DNA of 64,000 nucleotides from Dyella telluris (GCF_014297575.1 NZ_CP060412.1:2542001-2606000); one strand, 5' to 3'; shown: positions 18,009-27,524, counted from the first letter of the stretch. The notes: generated from the sequence alone by a model not told the origin. Made by a program: numbers and translations.

Positions 18009-18880
18009 GCGCGCCAGCCTGCCGCCAGCCAGCACGTCGCCAGCATGGCGTGGCCTTGCTCGTGGTGCTGTGGGCATGCACGCTGCTGGCGATCCTGGTG
18101 GGTGGCTACGCGGTGCTGGCACGTACGGAAGGCCTGCAGGCGCGTTACCAGTTCGCCCAGACCCAGGCGCACTACGCTGCCGAGGCCGGCGTGATGCGCG
18201 CCATCTACGCCCTGCAGGATCCGCAGGCGGACCAGCGCTGGGTGTCCGATGGCCGCAGTTATCCGTTCGCCTTCGACGGCGCGAAGGTCAACATCAGCAT
18301 CATCAGCGAGACCGGCAAGGTGGATCTCAACGCCGCGACGCCCGACGTGTTGCAGGGCCTGTTCCGGGCCGCCGGCATGTCCGACATGGATGCGCAATCC
18401 GTTGCCCGCAATATCGTGGACTGGCGCAGCTTTTCGTATTCACCCCCGGGCACGGTGCCCAATGCCGCCTACGCCAATGCCGGGCTCGACTATGGCCCCC
18501 GGCATGGCCCGTTCGGCACCGTGGAGGAACTGCAGATGGTGCTGGGCATGACCCCCAAGGTTTACCGGGCCGTGGCGTCGCAGGTGACCCTGTGGTCGGG
18601 CCGACCCCAGCCGGATCCGGGCACGGCCCCGCCGCTGGCGCTGGCCGCCATTCCCGGCATGACCCCCGCGCAGGCGCAGGCCATCGCCGCTTCCCGTACC
18701 AGCGGGGCGCCGCAGCCGGCCCTAGGCGCGATACAGGGAGTGACGCATAGTATCCGGGCAGAGGCCACGCTGGCTGACGGCACGCGCGCGATACTGCGCG
18801 CGACGGTGCGAATACAGGGCATCCGCCCGGGCGCATTGCCGTATACCGTGCTGCGTTGGCAGGAGGGAGAGGGAGAATGA
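18005..18880 (+). CDS. gspK: Minor pseudopilin GspK/XpsK
   Basis: This 291-residue protein has site HG|VALLVVLWACTLLAI. It lacks Glu at +5, as is normal for GspK, the terminal subunit that caps the pseudopilus. It contains a large inserted alpha-helical domain, including DLNAATPDVLQGLFRAAG. It overlaps gspJ and gspL by ATGA. Confidence 0.93.
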   Translation: MSAPACRQPARRQHGVALLVVLWACTLLAILVGGYAVLARTEGLQARYQFAQTQAHYAAEAGVMRAIYALQDPQADQRWVSDGRSYPFAFDGAKVNISIISETGKVDLNAATPDVLQGLFRAAGMSDMDAQSVARNIVDWRSFSYSPPGTVPNAAYANAGLDYGPRHGPFGTVEELQMVLGMTPKVYRAVASQVTLWSGRPQPDPGTAPPLALAAIPGMTPAQAQAIAASRTSGAPQPALGAIQGVTHSIRAEATLADGTRAILRATVRIQGIRPGALPYTVLRWQEGEGE

Positions 18881-20043
18881 GTACAGCCATGCAGCAACCG
18901 CTGCAACTGCAGCTCGACCGCGCGCGTCGTGCGTGGCGTGGTTCGCCCATGCCGCGCTTTTTTGCGTGGTGGGGCGGCGAGTTGACGGGGCTGTTGCCGC
19001 TGCGCTGGCGCGAACGCTTCGGCGGAGGCCTGGCGTGGCATCTCCTGCAATTGGACGGCGAGGAATGGACCCTGCGCAGGACCGGCGATGCCGTGGTACT
19101 GGCGCGCTGGAACAGCCACCTCGATGCGGCCAGCCAGCAGGTGGCGTTCAAGGACGCCCTGCGTGGCGTGGATGCCGAAGACCTGCGCATCGCACTGTGC
19201 CTGGACAGCGCCAACGTGCTGCGTCCTCGCCTCAACCTGCCGCTGGCGGCGCGGGACAATCTGTCCCAGATCGGCGCTTTCGAAATGGACCGGCAGACAC
19301 CGTTCCGCGTGGAGCAGGTGCGTTACGACGTGCGCGAAGTGCGCGCATCGGCGCCGGCCGGTCGCTTCGCGGCGGAACTGGTGGTGGTGCCGCGGCAGAC
19401 GCTGGACCCGCTGCTGTCCAAACTCGCAGCCTCGGGCCTGCAGGTGGATGCGGTGGACGTGCTGTCCGGCACGGAGCGCCTGGGCGCCAACCTGTTGCCG
19501 GCCGACCTTGCACCCCGTCGCAAGCATCCGCGGCAGCGCCTGAACCTGGCGTTGGGTGCGGCAGCCATCGCATTGCTGCTGCTGTCGCTGCTGCAGTTCC
19601 TGCACAACCGCGAGAGTGCACTGGAGCAGATGCGCACCGACGTGGAAGGCATGCGTGCCGACGCGCAGCAGGTGTCGAGCCTGCGCCAGCAACTGCAGGA
19701 CAACGCCGGCGCGGCGGGTTTCCTGGCCGAACGCAAGGCGCACACCATCTCGGCATTGTCGGTGCTGCAGGACCTCAGCCAGCGCCTGCCGACCACGGCA
19801 TGGCTGGAGCGCCTGAGCATCGACAACAGCGGACAGGTCGGCTTCCAGGGCCAGAGCCCGCAAGCGGCGCGTCTGGTGGATGCCTTCAAGGGTTCCACCG
19901 TCATCACCGATGCAAACTTCCAGGGCACGATCCAGGTAGACCCTGCCACCGGCAAGGAACGTTTCTACATGGTGGCGCAGTTGCGCAAGCCGAACGAGGC
20001 CAAGCCGAAGACAGCGCCCGCCGCAGCGGGGAGCGCGCCATGA
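18877..20043 (+). CDS. gspL: Type II secretion protein GspL/XpsL
   Basis: This 388-residue bitopic inner-membrane protein couples GspE to the platform. It has a cytoplasmic actin-like/PilM-like region (to about 215), a single membrane helix (about 222-240, LALGAAAIALLLLSLLQFL) and a periplasmic PilN-like domain. It starts at the ATG overlapping the gspK stop, with GGGAGAGGGAGA immediately upstream as an exceptionally strong ribosome site. Confidence 0.92.
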   Translation: MSTAMQQPLQLQLDRARRAWRGSPMPRFFAWWGGELTGLLPLRWRERFGGGLAWHLLQLDGEEWTLRRTGDAVVLARWNSHLDAASQQVAFKDALRGVDAEDLRIALCLDSANVLRPRLNLPLAARDNLSQIGAFEMDRQTPFRVEQVRYDVREVRASAPAGRFAAELVVVPRQTLDPLLSKLAASGLQVDAVDVLSGTERLGANLLPADLAPRRKHPRQRLNLALGAAAIALLLLSLLQFLHNRESALEQMRTDVEGMRADAQQVSSLRQQLQDNAGAAGFLAERKAHTISALSVLQDLSQRLPTTAWLERLSIDNSGQVGFQGQSPQAARLVDAFKGSTVITDANFQGTIQVDPATGKERFYMVAQLRKPNEAKPKTAPAAAGSAP

Positions 20044-20666
20044 AGATGACCGCGCTCAAGCCGCGCGAAAGTCGCATCGCCGCCGTCCTGTTGTTGCTGG
20101 TGGTGCTGGTCGTCGCGTACTTCGCCCTGCTGCACTGGTGGTTTGTGGCGCCGCTGCAATCGATCCATGCGGAGATGGACGACCTGCGCGACACGCACGC
20201 CCGCTACGCCGCCGCCATCGCCGACAAGCCGCAGCTGCAGCAGCGCATTGCCGCGATGGGCGCAGGGCAGGCGGCCAGTCACGCCTTCCTGCCGGAGGAC
20301 GATCCCAACGCGGCCGCCGCCGGCCTGATGCAACGCGTGGTCGATGCCGCCGCGGCGCACCCGCAGGGCGGCTCGTGCGATGTCACCCAGAAAATGCCGG
20401 TGACCAATCCCCCGGCAGCGCCGGATGAGCCCTATCGCAAGGTGGCGGTGAGCATCAGCCTGCGTTGCGATGTGCAGCCACTGGCCGAAACCCTGCACGA
20501 CCTGGAGCAGGGCACGCCGTATCTGTTCGTGGACGACCTGAGCATCTACCGCAATCCGGTGGCGGCGCTGCAGCAGGCGGCCGCACCGCTGGAAGTGCAG
20601 TTCACCCTGTCCGGCTATGTGCGCCAGCCGCGCGCCACGGGCGATACGCAGGGAGGCGCACCGTGA
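20040..20666 (+). CDS. gspM: Type II secretion protein GspM/XpsM
   Basis: This 208-residue protein has a short cytoplasmic N-terminus, one membrane helix (about 14-31) and a periplasmic ferredoxin-like domain that pairs with GspL. It resembles the XpsM/PilO-like subgroup. It contains two periplasmic cysteines (GGSCDV and SLRCDV) that could form a disulfide. ATGA overlaps gspL and its end overlaps the next gene. Confidence 0.88.
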   Translation: MKMTALKPRESRIAAVLLLLVVLVVAYFALLHWWFVAPLQSIHAEMDDLRDTHARYAAAIADKPQLQQRIAAMGAGQAASHAFLPEDDPNAAAAGLMQRVVDAAAAHPQGGSCDVTQKMPVTNPPAAPDEPYRKVAVSISLRCDVQPLAETLHDLEQGTPYLFVDDLSIYRNPVAALQQAAAPLEVQFTLSGYVRQPRATGDTQGGAP

Positions 20667-21373
20667 ACGCCGCCGCGCAACGTCGCCTGACCCCGGTGCT
20701 TGGTGTGGTGGCCACCTTGTTCGCCGTGCTGCTGCTGGTGCTGGTCGCCGGCGTGGGACGAGGCGTGTCATGGGGGCCGTCGCGTCCCACTCAGCCGCTG
20801 CCTGCCGCGCATGACCAGGGCCTGCCGCCCCCAGTACCGCTGGCGCAGTTCTCCGCCGTGTGGATGCAGCCGTTGTTCAACAACGACCGCAAGCCCACCA
20901 TGCATGCCGCATCGGGCGGCGCGAGCCTGGGTGACATGTCGCTCACCGGCATCATCCTCACGCCCGCGCTGCACATGGCGCTGCTGCGCGACAAGAGCGG
21001 TGAGCATGAAGTGCGCGTGCGCGAAGGCGATGCACTGCCCGACGGCAGCTGGCGCCTGGTGGAACTGAAACCGCGCGCGGCCGTGTTCGAATCAGGCACC
21101 GGCCGCACCCAGCTGGAACTGCCGGCAGGCGCGCCCATCGATGCGCCCAAGCCGGACGGCAGCACGCCGCCGAACCCGCCGGCGCCCGGCGCGATGACCG
21201 TCGCGCCCGCGCCATCGAACGGGGCGGTACCCAATGCCAGCAATACGCCCAACCCGGCCCTGCAGTCGCCCAATGGCGCCGACTCGCAGGCCGACCGCAT
21301 CCGCCTGTTGCGCGAAGCCATCCAGAAGCGCCGCGCCCAACAGCAGGCCGCGACACCCGAGGGAGCCCATTAA
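20663..21373 (+). CDS. gspN: XpsN/GspC-like type II secretion protein
   Basis: This 236-residue protein has a GTG start overlapping the gspM stop, with GGGAGG upstream. It has an N-terminal membrane helix (about 12-33) and a periplasmic homology-region-like domain (about 90-150; SLTGIILTPALHMALLRD and VREGDALPDGSWRL). That domain is the part of GspC that contacts the secretin. A Pro/Asn-rich linker and a basic C-terminal helix follow. In Xanthomonas the protein at this operon position (XpsN) does the GspC job. No separate gspC is present, so this is the likely bridge between inner-membrane platform and secretin. Confidence 0.85.
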   Translation: MNAAAQRRLTPVLGVVATLFAVLLLVLVAGVGRGVSWGPSRPTQPLPAAHDQGLPPPVPLAQFSAVWMQPLFNNDRKPTMHAASGGASLGDMSLTGIILTPALHMALLRDKSGEHEVRVREGDALPDGSWRLVELKPRAAVFESGTGRTQLELPAGAPIDAPKPDGSTPPNPPAPGAMTVAPAPSNGAVPNASNTPNPALQSPNGADSQADRIRLLREAIQKRRAQQQAATPEGAH

Positions 21374-21376
21374 TCC

Positions 21377-23797
21377 ATGTCCATCCAGCGCACGCCGCGG
21401 TTGACCCGCATCAGTACGCTCACCCTGGCCCTGTGGCTGGCCGGTTGCCAGTCGCTGCCTCCGCAGCACGACGACGGCGCCCTGCAGCGAGAAGCCATGG
21501 CCGGTACCGAAAAGCCGGTGCCTGCACAGCTGCCGCTGAATACGCACAACAATCCGCAGGACCTTGGCACGATGCCCAAGCCACAGGTGACCGAAGGAAG
21601 CGGCCAGTTCGTGCGCGCCACCGGCCTGTCGCAGCCGCGCAAGGCGGCCAGCGGCGATGGCGCGGTCACGTTCAACTTCGAGAACCAGCCGGTGCAGGCG
21701 GTGGTGAAAGCCATCCTCGGCGACCTGCTCAAGCAGAACTACACCATCGTGCCGGGCGTGCAGGGCAACGTGTCGTTCTCCACCTCCGAGCCGGTGGACA
21801 GCGGCCAAGCCATTCCCATTCTCGAGACGCTGCTCTCGTGGACCAACAACGCACTGGTCATGCGCGACGGCCAGTACGTGGTGATGCCGGCGAAGGACGC
21901 CGTCGCCGGCAACCTGACACCCAGCCTCAACGCCGTCGCGCCGCAGGGCGGCCTGCAGGCGCGCCTGTATCCGCTGCGCTACATCTCGGCCAGCGAGATG
22001 CAGAAGCTCATCAAACCGTTTGCGCGGGCTGACTCCGTGCTGTTGGCCGACCCGTCGCGCAACGTCATCGTGTTGTCGGGCACGCCATCGGAACTGGACA
22101 ACTATCAGCGCACCATCCACACCTTCGACGTGGACTGGCTGCGCGGCATGTCGGTGGGCGTGTTCAGCCTGCAGCATGCCACCGTGGCGGAACTGGGCCC
22201 GCAACTCGACCAGATGTTCGGCCCCAAGGGCGACACGCCGCTGGCCGGCATGGTGCGCTTCCTGCCGATCGAACGCACCAACGCCATCGTAGTGATCAGC
22301 AGCCAGCCCACGTATCTGCAGGAAGTGGGCGACTGGATCACCAAGATCGATCGCGGTGGCGGCAACGAACCGGAGCTGTTCGTCTACGACGTGCGCAACA
22401 TCAAGGCATCGGATCTCGCGCAGTACCTGGCGCAGATCTACACCAACGGCGGTGGCGGTGGTGGTGGCAATGCCGGCAAGGTCGGACCCGGCCTCAACGG
22501 TTCCACGCTGGGTTCGGGCGACAACGCCAATGGCTCGGCCAGTGGCATGGGCAGCACCGCGGGCAGTTTCGGCAGCAGCACGAGTGGCGGCATCCAGGGC
22601 ACCGGTGGCGGGTTTGGCAGTGCCGGTGGGCTCGGCAACGGCACCAGTTCCGGGTTTGGCAGCAACGGCAGCGGCAGCAGCTTCGGCAGCAACGGGGGCG
22701 TGGGCAACACGGGCGGTGGCGCCGCGGGCGGCATGTCCTCGTTTGGCGGCAACAACGGCAATAACAACAACAGCGCCAGCCAGCAGTACACCTCCGAAGA
22801 CGGCTCCATCCGCATCAGCTCGGTGGATTCGAACAACCAGTTGCTGGTGCGTGCGCGGCCGTCGCAGTGGTCTGAAATACAGCAGGCCATCCAGCGGCTG
22901 GACAACGTGCCGCTGCAGGTGCAGATCGAGATGCGCATTCTCGAGGTGGATCTCACCGGCGAGATGGAATTTGGCGTGCAGTGGTACCTGCAGGGCCTGG
23001 CCAACAGCACGCCGACTTACGACGGTAATGGCAACGTCAATGGTGCCACGTCGGCCTACCCTGGCATGAGCAAGAAAATCTCGCTGGGCTCGGGTGGCAA
23101 CCAGTACGCCGGCGAACCGTTCTTCTATTCGTTCCTGAGCGGCAACAGCAAGCTGCAGGTGGCAGTTCGCGCGCTGGAAACCAACGGCAATACCAAGACG
23201 CTGTCTGCGCCGTCGCTGGTTGTGCTCAACAACCAGGTGGCACACATCCAGGTGGGTGACCAGGTGCCGATCAACCAGACGTCCATCGTCACTGGCCTGG
23301 GTACGACGACCGCCGGCTCCACCGCGAGCAGCGTGAGCTATCTGCCGACCGGCGTGATCCTAGACGTGCAGCCGCGCGTGAATCCGGGTGGTCTGGTTTA
23401 TCTCAACGTGCAGCAGCAGGTGAGCAACACCACGGGTTCGGCGAACTCGCAGGGCAACTACACCATCCAGCAACGCGCCGTGGGCACGCAGATCGCCGTG
23501 CAGAGTGGTCAGACGGTGTTGTTGGGTGGCCTGATCCAGCAGAACGAAAACAGCACGGATACCGGTATTCCGGGACTCAACCGGGTGCCGGTCATTGGTC
23601 GGCTGTTTGGAACGACCAACCACAACCGCAATCGTACCGAGCTGATCGTGTTGATTACGCCGCGCGTGATTACCAGCGCGGAAGAGGCGAAGCAGGTAAC
23701 GGACGAGTATCAGCGGAAGTTTGAGTCGCTGGCGCCGTTGCGGGCGGCGACGGGGGAGGCTGGGGCTGGGAGTGGTAACTCGGCTGCGCATCACTAA
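21377..23797 (+). CDS. gspD: Type II secretion secretin GspD/XpsD (lipoprotein)
   Basis: This 806-residue outer-membrane secretin has a lipoprotein signal ending LAGC (Cys24), as in XpsD, which suggests no separate pilotin is needed. The N0-N3 periplasmic domains lie at about 95-560 and the C-terminal secretin pore (VPVIGRLFG region) at about 570-780. A Gly/Ser/Asn-rich low-complexity block at about 358-470 interrupts the N3 region, much longer than a usual N3 loop. It closes the operon; no gspO or gspS follows. Confidence 0.95.
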   Translation: MSIQRTPRLTRISTLTLALWLAGCQSLPPQHDDGALQREAMAGTEKPVPAQLPLNTHNNPQDLGTMPKPQVTEGSGQFVRATGLSQPRKAASGDGAVTFNFENQPVQAVVKAILGDLLKQNYTIVPGVQGNVSFSTSEPVDSGQAIPILETLLSWTNNALVMRDGQYVVMPAKDAVAGNLTPSLNAVAPQGGLQARLYPLRYISASEMQKLIKPFARADSVLLADPSRNVIVLSGTPSELDNYQRTIHTFDVDWLRGMSVGVFSLQHATVAELGPQLDQMFGPKGDTPLAGMVRFLPIERTNAIVVISSQPTYLQEVGDWITKIDRGGGNEPELFVYDVRNIKASDLAQYLAQIYTNGGGGGGGNAGKVGPGLNGSTLGSGDNANGSASGMGSTAGSFGSSTSGGIQGTGGGFGSAGGLGNGTSSGFGSNGSGSSFGSNGGVGNTGGGAAGGMSSFGGNNGNNNNSASQQYTSEDGSIRISSVDSNNQLLVRARPSQWSEIQQAIQRLDNVPLQVQIEMRILEVDLTGEMEFGVQWYLQGLANSTPTYDGNGNVNGATSAYPGMSKKISLGSGGNQYAGEPFFYSFLSGNSKLQVAVRALETNGNTKTLSAPSLVVLNNQVAHIQVGDQVPINQTSIVTGLGTTTAGSTASSVSYLPTGVILDVQPRVNPGGLVYLNVQQQVSNTTGSANSQGNYTIQQRAVGTQIAVQSGQTVLLGGLIQQNENSTDTGIPGLNRVPVIGRLFGTTNHNRNRTELIVLITPRVITSAEEAKQVTDEYQRKFESLAPLRAATGEAGAGSGNSAAHH

Positions 23798-23812
23798 GGT
23801 GAGCCAATCGCT

Positions 23813-23836
23813 CCCTCTCCCCCTGCAGGGAGAGGG
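23813..23836 (+). terminator. Hairpin downstream of gspD
   Basis: CCCTCTCCC and GGGAGAGGG pair around CCTGCA, followed by ttggggtgagg. A related copy without a perfect stem occurs at about 24253-24283, so it is also a repeat-family member. It is the best candidate for ending the T2SS operon. Confidence 0.5.
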
Positions 23837-24329
23837 TTGGGGTGAGGGGTCACACTTGCCTCGGTCCTTCAAAAGAGCCGTCATCCCAGCAGAAGCTGGG
23901 ATCCAGTGCCTTTGCTCTCTGCCTTCGGTAGTCACGCAGGCGCCAGGTTGCCGCTTACGCAGTGGAGGCGTTTCGACCTCCTGCCGGAGGCCGAGTCACT
24001 TTTCTTTTGCTGGCCCAAAAGAAAAGTAACCCAAAGAAAATGGCCTTAAAGGCTGGCAGCATGCCGTGGGGATAAGCCCGAACGGCTGAGGAACGTTGCT
24101 GCTTGGCAACCTCCGCCTCTACACAACGGGTACTTCCAAGCGCTTCGCAACGCGCCGATGCGAAGAGGGCTTAACGCGGAGCGTCGTGCCGCTGCGCGGC
24201 ACCTCCTTCCTTGCCACTTGGTGGTTCACGTTGAACATCACCTGTCGCTCGTCTCCTCCCGTTCGGGAGAGGACTGGGGTGAGCACTGAGGCGAGAAAGA
24301 AACGGGCTTCACACGGTGTGAGAAACCCC

Positions 24330-24414
24330 CTGTAGGAGCGCACCTTGTGCGCGACCGCAGCGTTCAGTCGATACCGCTCCGTCAGGTGGTCGCGCACAGG
24401 GTGCGCTCCTACAG
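24330..24414. repeat. 27-bp inverted repeat of the GTAGGAGCGCACC type
   Basis: Arms 24330-24356 and 24388-24414 match at 26 of 27 positions; each begins or ends with CTGTAGGAGCGCACC. The spacer is 31 bases. This resembles REP doublets widespread between genes in pseudomonads and xanthomonads. It lies near the centre of the composite repeat region. Confidence 0.8.
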
Positions 24415-24573
24415 GCAAGCTGAGTCGGTACGCAAGACGCCGTCGCGCCTGCGACGCGATGTGCAGCGCAGCTGCACAAGCCGTCGGTTCCGGCTTTTGA
24501 CCTTCCGGCCCCCTTGAGCGGCGGTGAGGGGCGGACGACAGGCCCGCAGGGGGATCGGCAAGGATGCCGATCC

Positions 24574-24607
24574 CTTTTCGACAGGACAGGGAGGTCCTGT
24601 CGAAAAG
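24574..24607. repeat. 14-bp perfect inverted repeat
   Basis: CTTTTCGACAGGAC and GTCCTGTCGAAAAG flank AGGGAG. It is another internal palindrome of the gspD-hrpB repeat region and could form a stable RNA or cruciform hairpin. Confidence 0.75.
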
Positions 24608-25000
24608 CCCGGCCGTCCCTCACGCACTGGCCGGCTCTATCGGCCAGCGCCGCGATGGGGTGCTCTTTCTTTTGGTTACTTTTCTTTACTCCGGGCATCC
24701 TGCCCTCCGCCCTTCGGGCCGGCTTCGCCGTTCGCACGTGCTCCTGCACGTGCGTGAGCAAGCAAAGAAAAGTGACCCGGCCTCCGGCAGGAGGTCGGAA
24801 CGCCCGCTGCGCAAGCGGCCCGGCCGCGGCAGCGTTAGAACCCGAAGGCCAGGAACAAAGTCATTGGATTCCCACCTTCGCAGGAATGACGGGTAGGCAA
24901 GGCAGGAGCACCTTCAGCCTGATCACTACCTACATCAACGACACCGCACCCCATACCCCAGCCCAAACCACCTCAATCCCGGCCCGTTATCATTCCCCCA

Positions 25001-27517
25001 ATGAACACCCCGCCGTTCTTCCCCATCACTCCGCTGCTCCCCGAGATCGCCGCCTCGCTCGCAGCACACCCGCGCCTGGTCCTCGAAGCACCACCCGGTG
25101 CCGGCAAGACCACGCAGGTGCCGCTGGCGCTGCTCGATCAACCCTGGCTGGCGGGCGGCAAGATCCTCATGCTGGAACCGCGCCGTATTGCCGCGCGCGC
25201 GGCGGCGCAGTTCATGGCCAAGCAGCTGGGTGAGGAAGTGGGGCAGACCGTCGGCTATCGCATCCGCTTCGAATCGAAGGTTGGTCCTGCCACGCGTGTC
25301 GAGGTAGTGACGGAAGGCATCCTCACGCGCCTGATCCAGGACGATCCGGAACTCGCCGGCATCGGCGCCATCCTGTTCGACGAATTCCACGAGCGTCACC
25401 TCGCGGGCGATCTCGGCGCAGCACTGGCGCTGGATGTGCAGGGAACGCTGCGTCCGGAACTGCGCATGGTGGTGATGTCCGCCACGCTCGATGGCGAGCG
25501 CATTGCGCAGTGGCTCGATGCACCGCGCATCAGCAGCCCGGGGCGCAGTTTCCCGGTGCGTATCGAGTATCCGGCCGCACGTACGCAGGAAACCACGGAG
25601 CATCACCTGGCGCGCGTGGTGCGTCAGGCGCTCGATGAGAATGGTGGTGACGTGCTCGCGTTTCTGCCGGGCCGGCGTGAGATTGCGCGCACGCAGGCGG
25701 TGCTCGAGTCGGCACTCGACGAGAACGTGGATATCGTCGCGCTGCACGGCGAGCTGTCGATGGCGGAGCAGCAGGCGGCATTGAGTCCGGCCGAACCGGG
25801 TACGCGTCGCGTGGTGCTGGCCACCAACGTGGCGGAATCCAGCGTGACCTTGCCGGGCATTCGCGCGGTGGTGGACAGCGGGTTGGCGCGCGAGCCGCGC
25901 TTCGATCCCAACTCCGGCTTCACGCGATTGGAAACGGTGAACATCTCGCAGGCCTCGGCGGACCAGCGTGCAGGCCGCGCGGGTCGCGTGGCGGAGGGCA
26001 CGGCGTATCGCCTGTGGCCGCAGAGCAAGCGCCTGGATGTGTCGCGCACGGCCGAGATCGCGCAGGCCGAGTTGTCGGGCCTGGCGCTGGAGCTCGCCGC
26101 GTGGGGCATTACCGCGGCCAGTGGCAACGACTTGCCATGGCTCGATGCGCCGCCTTCCGGTGCGTTGGCGCAAGCGCGTGAGTTGTTGGCGCAGCTTGGC
26201 GCGCTCGCCGCCGATGGGCGCATCACGCTGCTGGGTCGCGACATGCTGGAGCTCGGTGCCACGCCGCGACTCGGCGCCGCGGCCTTGCGTGCCGAACCGG
26301 AGTTGCGCTCGCTGGTGGCCGATCTGCTCGCGCTGATGGAGGCCCGTTCACCCTTGCGTGGCGAGCAGGCGCGTACCGACGATTTCCGCGCCCGTGTAAG
26401 TGCGTTGCACGTGTGGCGCGACCGCCATACCGCGGGTGCGCGTGGTGGCGCCGATGCAGGCGCGCTTGCTGCCATCGAACAGGCGAGCAAGGGCTGGCGC
26501 CGTCGCCTGGACGTGCGTTCGGCGGCGAGCGGCGTGCCCGACAGCCATGCCGTGGGCGATCTGCTGCTGCATGCTTTTCCCGATCGTGTGGCACGTCGCG
26601 ACGATGTCAATCCGCTGCGCTATACCCTCGCCAATGGCCGTGGCGCGCGCCTGCACGAAAACACCGCGCTGCATGGCGAGCCCTGGCTGGTGGCGCTGGA
26701 TGTGCGCTTCGACGCGCGCGACAGCCTGATCCTGGCGGCGGCTCCCATCGATCTTCGGGTCCTCGAGCGCGACTACCCGACGCAGTTCAGGCGCGAGCGC
26801 GCCTTGCGCTGGAACGATGAGCGCAACGCGGTGGAAGCCTTCGACGAGCAACGCTTCGGCCAGATCGTGCTGGAGCGTCGCAGCGTGCCGGTGAAGCCGG
26901 AAGACGCCTTGCCTGCCTTGCTCGCCGCCGTCCGCGCCAAGGGTGTTCATGTGTTGCCGTGGAGCGACAACGCCACGCGCCTGCGCGCACGCATGCAGGC
27001 CCTGCGTGGATGGATGCCCGAGCTCGGCCTGCCGGACGTCTCCGACGCTGCCTTGCTGGAATCATTGGAGGATTGGCTGGCGCCCTACCTCAACGGCAAG
27101 CGCCGGCTGGATGCGTTGAGCACCGAGGAACTCTCGCAGGCGCTGGGATCGCTGTTCGATTACGAGCAGCGCCGCCAGCTCGATGCGCAGGTGCCGGAAA
27201 GCCTGACCGTGCCCAGCGGCATGTCGCGTCGACTGGAATACGCCGAAGGCGAGCCGCCGGTGCTGGCGGTGAAACTGCAGGAGCTGTTTGGCCTGGCCGA
27301 CACGCCGCGCGTGGCCAATGGACGTATTCCGGTCACGCTGCATCTGCTGTCACCGGCGGGGCGCCCCATCCAGGTCACGCAAGACCTCAAGGGTTTCTGG
27401 GAGCGCACCTACCCCGAGGTGAAGAAAGAGCTGAAGGGGCGATACCCGCGTCACCCGTGGCCCGATGATCCGTGGACGGCGGTGCCGACGCATCGCGCCA
27501 AGCCACGCGGCACCTGA
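25001..27517 (+). CDS. hrpB: ATP-dependent RNA helicase HrpB
   Basis: This 838-residue DExH-box helicase has Walker A APPGAGKTT (Lys36) and DEFH at residues 127-130. The SAT motif (MSATLDGERI) and helicase C motifs VVLATNVAESSVTLPGI and QRAGRAGR follow. The C-terminal half has the HrpB-specific domain ending in the conserved LKGFWERTYPEVKKELKGRYPRHPWP-type region. Its cellular role is poorly defined in most bacteria, though HrpB homologues affect mRNA processing and adhesion in xylem-dwelling relatives. It stands alone between the repeat region and a terminator. Confidence 0.95.
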   Translation: MNTPPFFPITPLLPEIAASLAAHPRLVLEAPPGAGKTTQVPLALLDQPWLAGGKILMLEPRRIAARAAAQFMAKQLGEEVGQTVGYRIRFESKVGPATRVEVVTEGILTRLIQDDPELAGIGAILFDEFHERHLAGDLGAALALDVQGTLRPELRMVVMSATLDGERIAQWLDAPRISSPGRSFPVRIEYPAARTQETTEHHLARVVRQALDENGGDVLAFLPGRREIARTQAVLESALDENVDIVALHGELSMAEQQAALSPAEPGTRRVVLATNVAESSVTLPGIRAVVDSGLAREPRFDPNSGFTRLETVNISQASADQRAGRAGRVAEGTAYRLWPQSKRLDVSRTAEIAQAELSGLALELAAWGITAASGNDLPWLDAPPSGALAQARELLAQLGALAADGRITLLGRDMLELGATPRLGAAALRAEPELRSLVADLLALMEARSPLRGEQARTDDFRARVSALHVWRDRHTAGARGGADAGALAAIEQASKGWRRRLDVRSAASGVPDSHAVGDLLLHAFPDRVARRDDVNPLRYTLANGRGARLHENTALHGEPWLVALDVRFDARDSLILAAAPIDLRVLERDYPTQFRRERALRWNDERNAVEAFDEQRFGQIVLERRSVPVKPEDALPALLAAVRAKGVHVLPWSDNATRLRARMQALRGWMPELGLPDVSDAALLESLEDWLAPYLNGKRRLDALSTEELSQALGSLFDYEQRRQLDAQVPESLTVPSGMSRRLEYAEGEPPVLAVKLQELFGLADTPRVANGRIPVTLHLLSPAGRPIQVTQDLKGFWERTYPEVKKELKGRYPRHPWPDDPWTAVPTHRAKPRGT

Positions 27518-27524
27518 CCGTAAG

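Larger units (their letters stand above)
23879..24891. repeat. Gene-free composite of nested inverted repeats, about 1 kb
   Basis: The 1.2 kb between gspD and hrpB carry no credible gene. Three repeat pairs are nested in mirror order. The outermost pair is a REP-like palindrome (23879-23910) with its inverted copy (24860-24891). Next come imperfect arms of nearly 60 bp (about 23951-24010 and 24762-24818), which share CGACCTCCTGCCGGAGGCC. Inside these lies an A-rich segment AAAGAAAAGTAACC (about 24018-24032) with its inverse (about 24674-24687). Further internal palindromes are listed separately. No transposase, terminal duplication or att-like core was seen. Confidence 0.7.

Noticed and set aside
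21092..23245. Long open frame antisense to gspD
   Set aside because: gspD is unambiguous in the expected operon position; the antisense product has no recognisable domain.
23879..24891. Insertion sequence
   Set aside because: The inverted arms look like terminal repeats at first, but no transposase-like frame lies between them and no flanking target duplication was found.
24514..25233. Open frame across the repeat region and into hrpB
   Set aside because: It runs through palindromic repeats and overlaps hrpB in another frame. No ribosome site and no domain; repeats of this kind often create spurious predictions.
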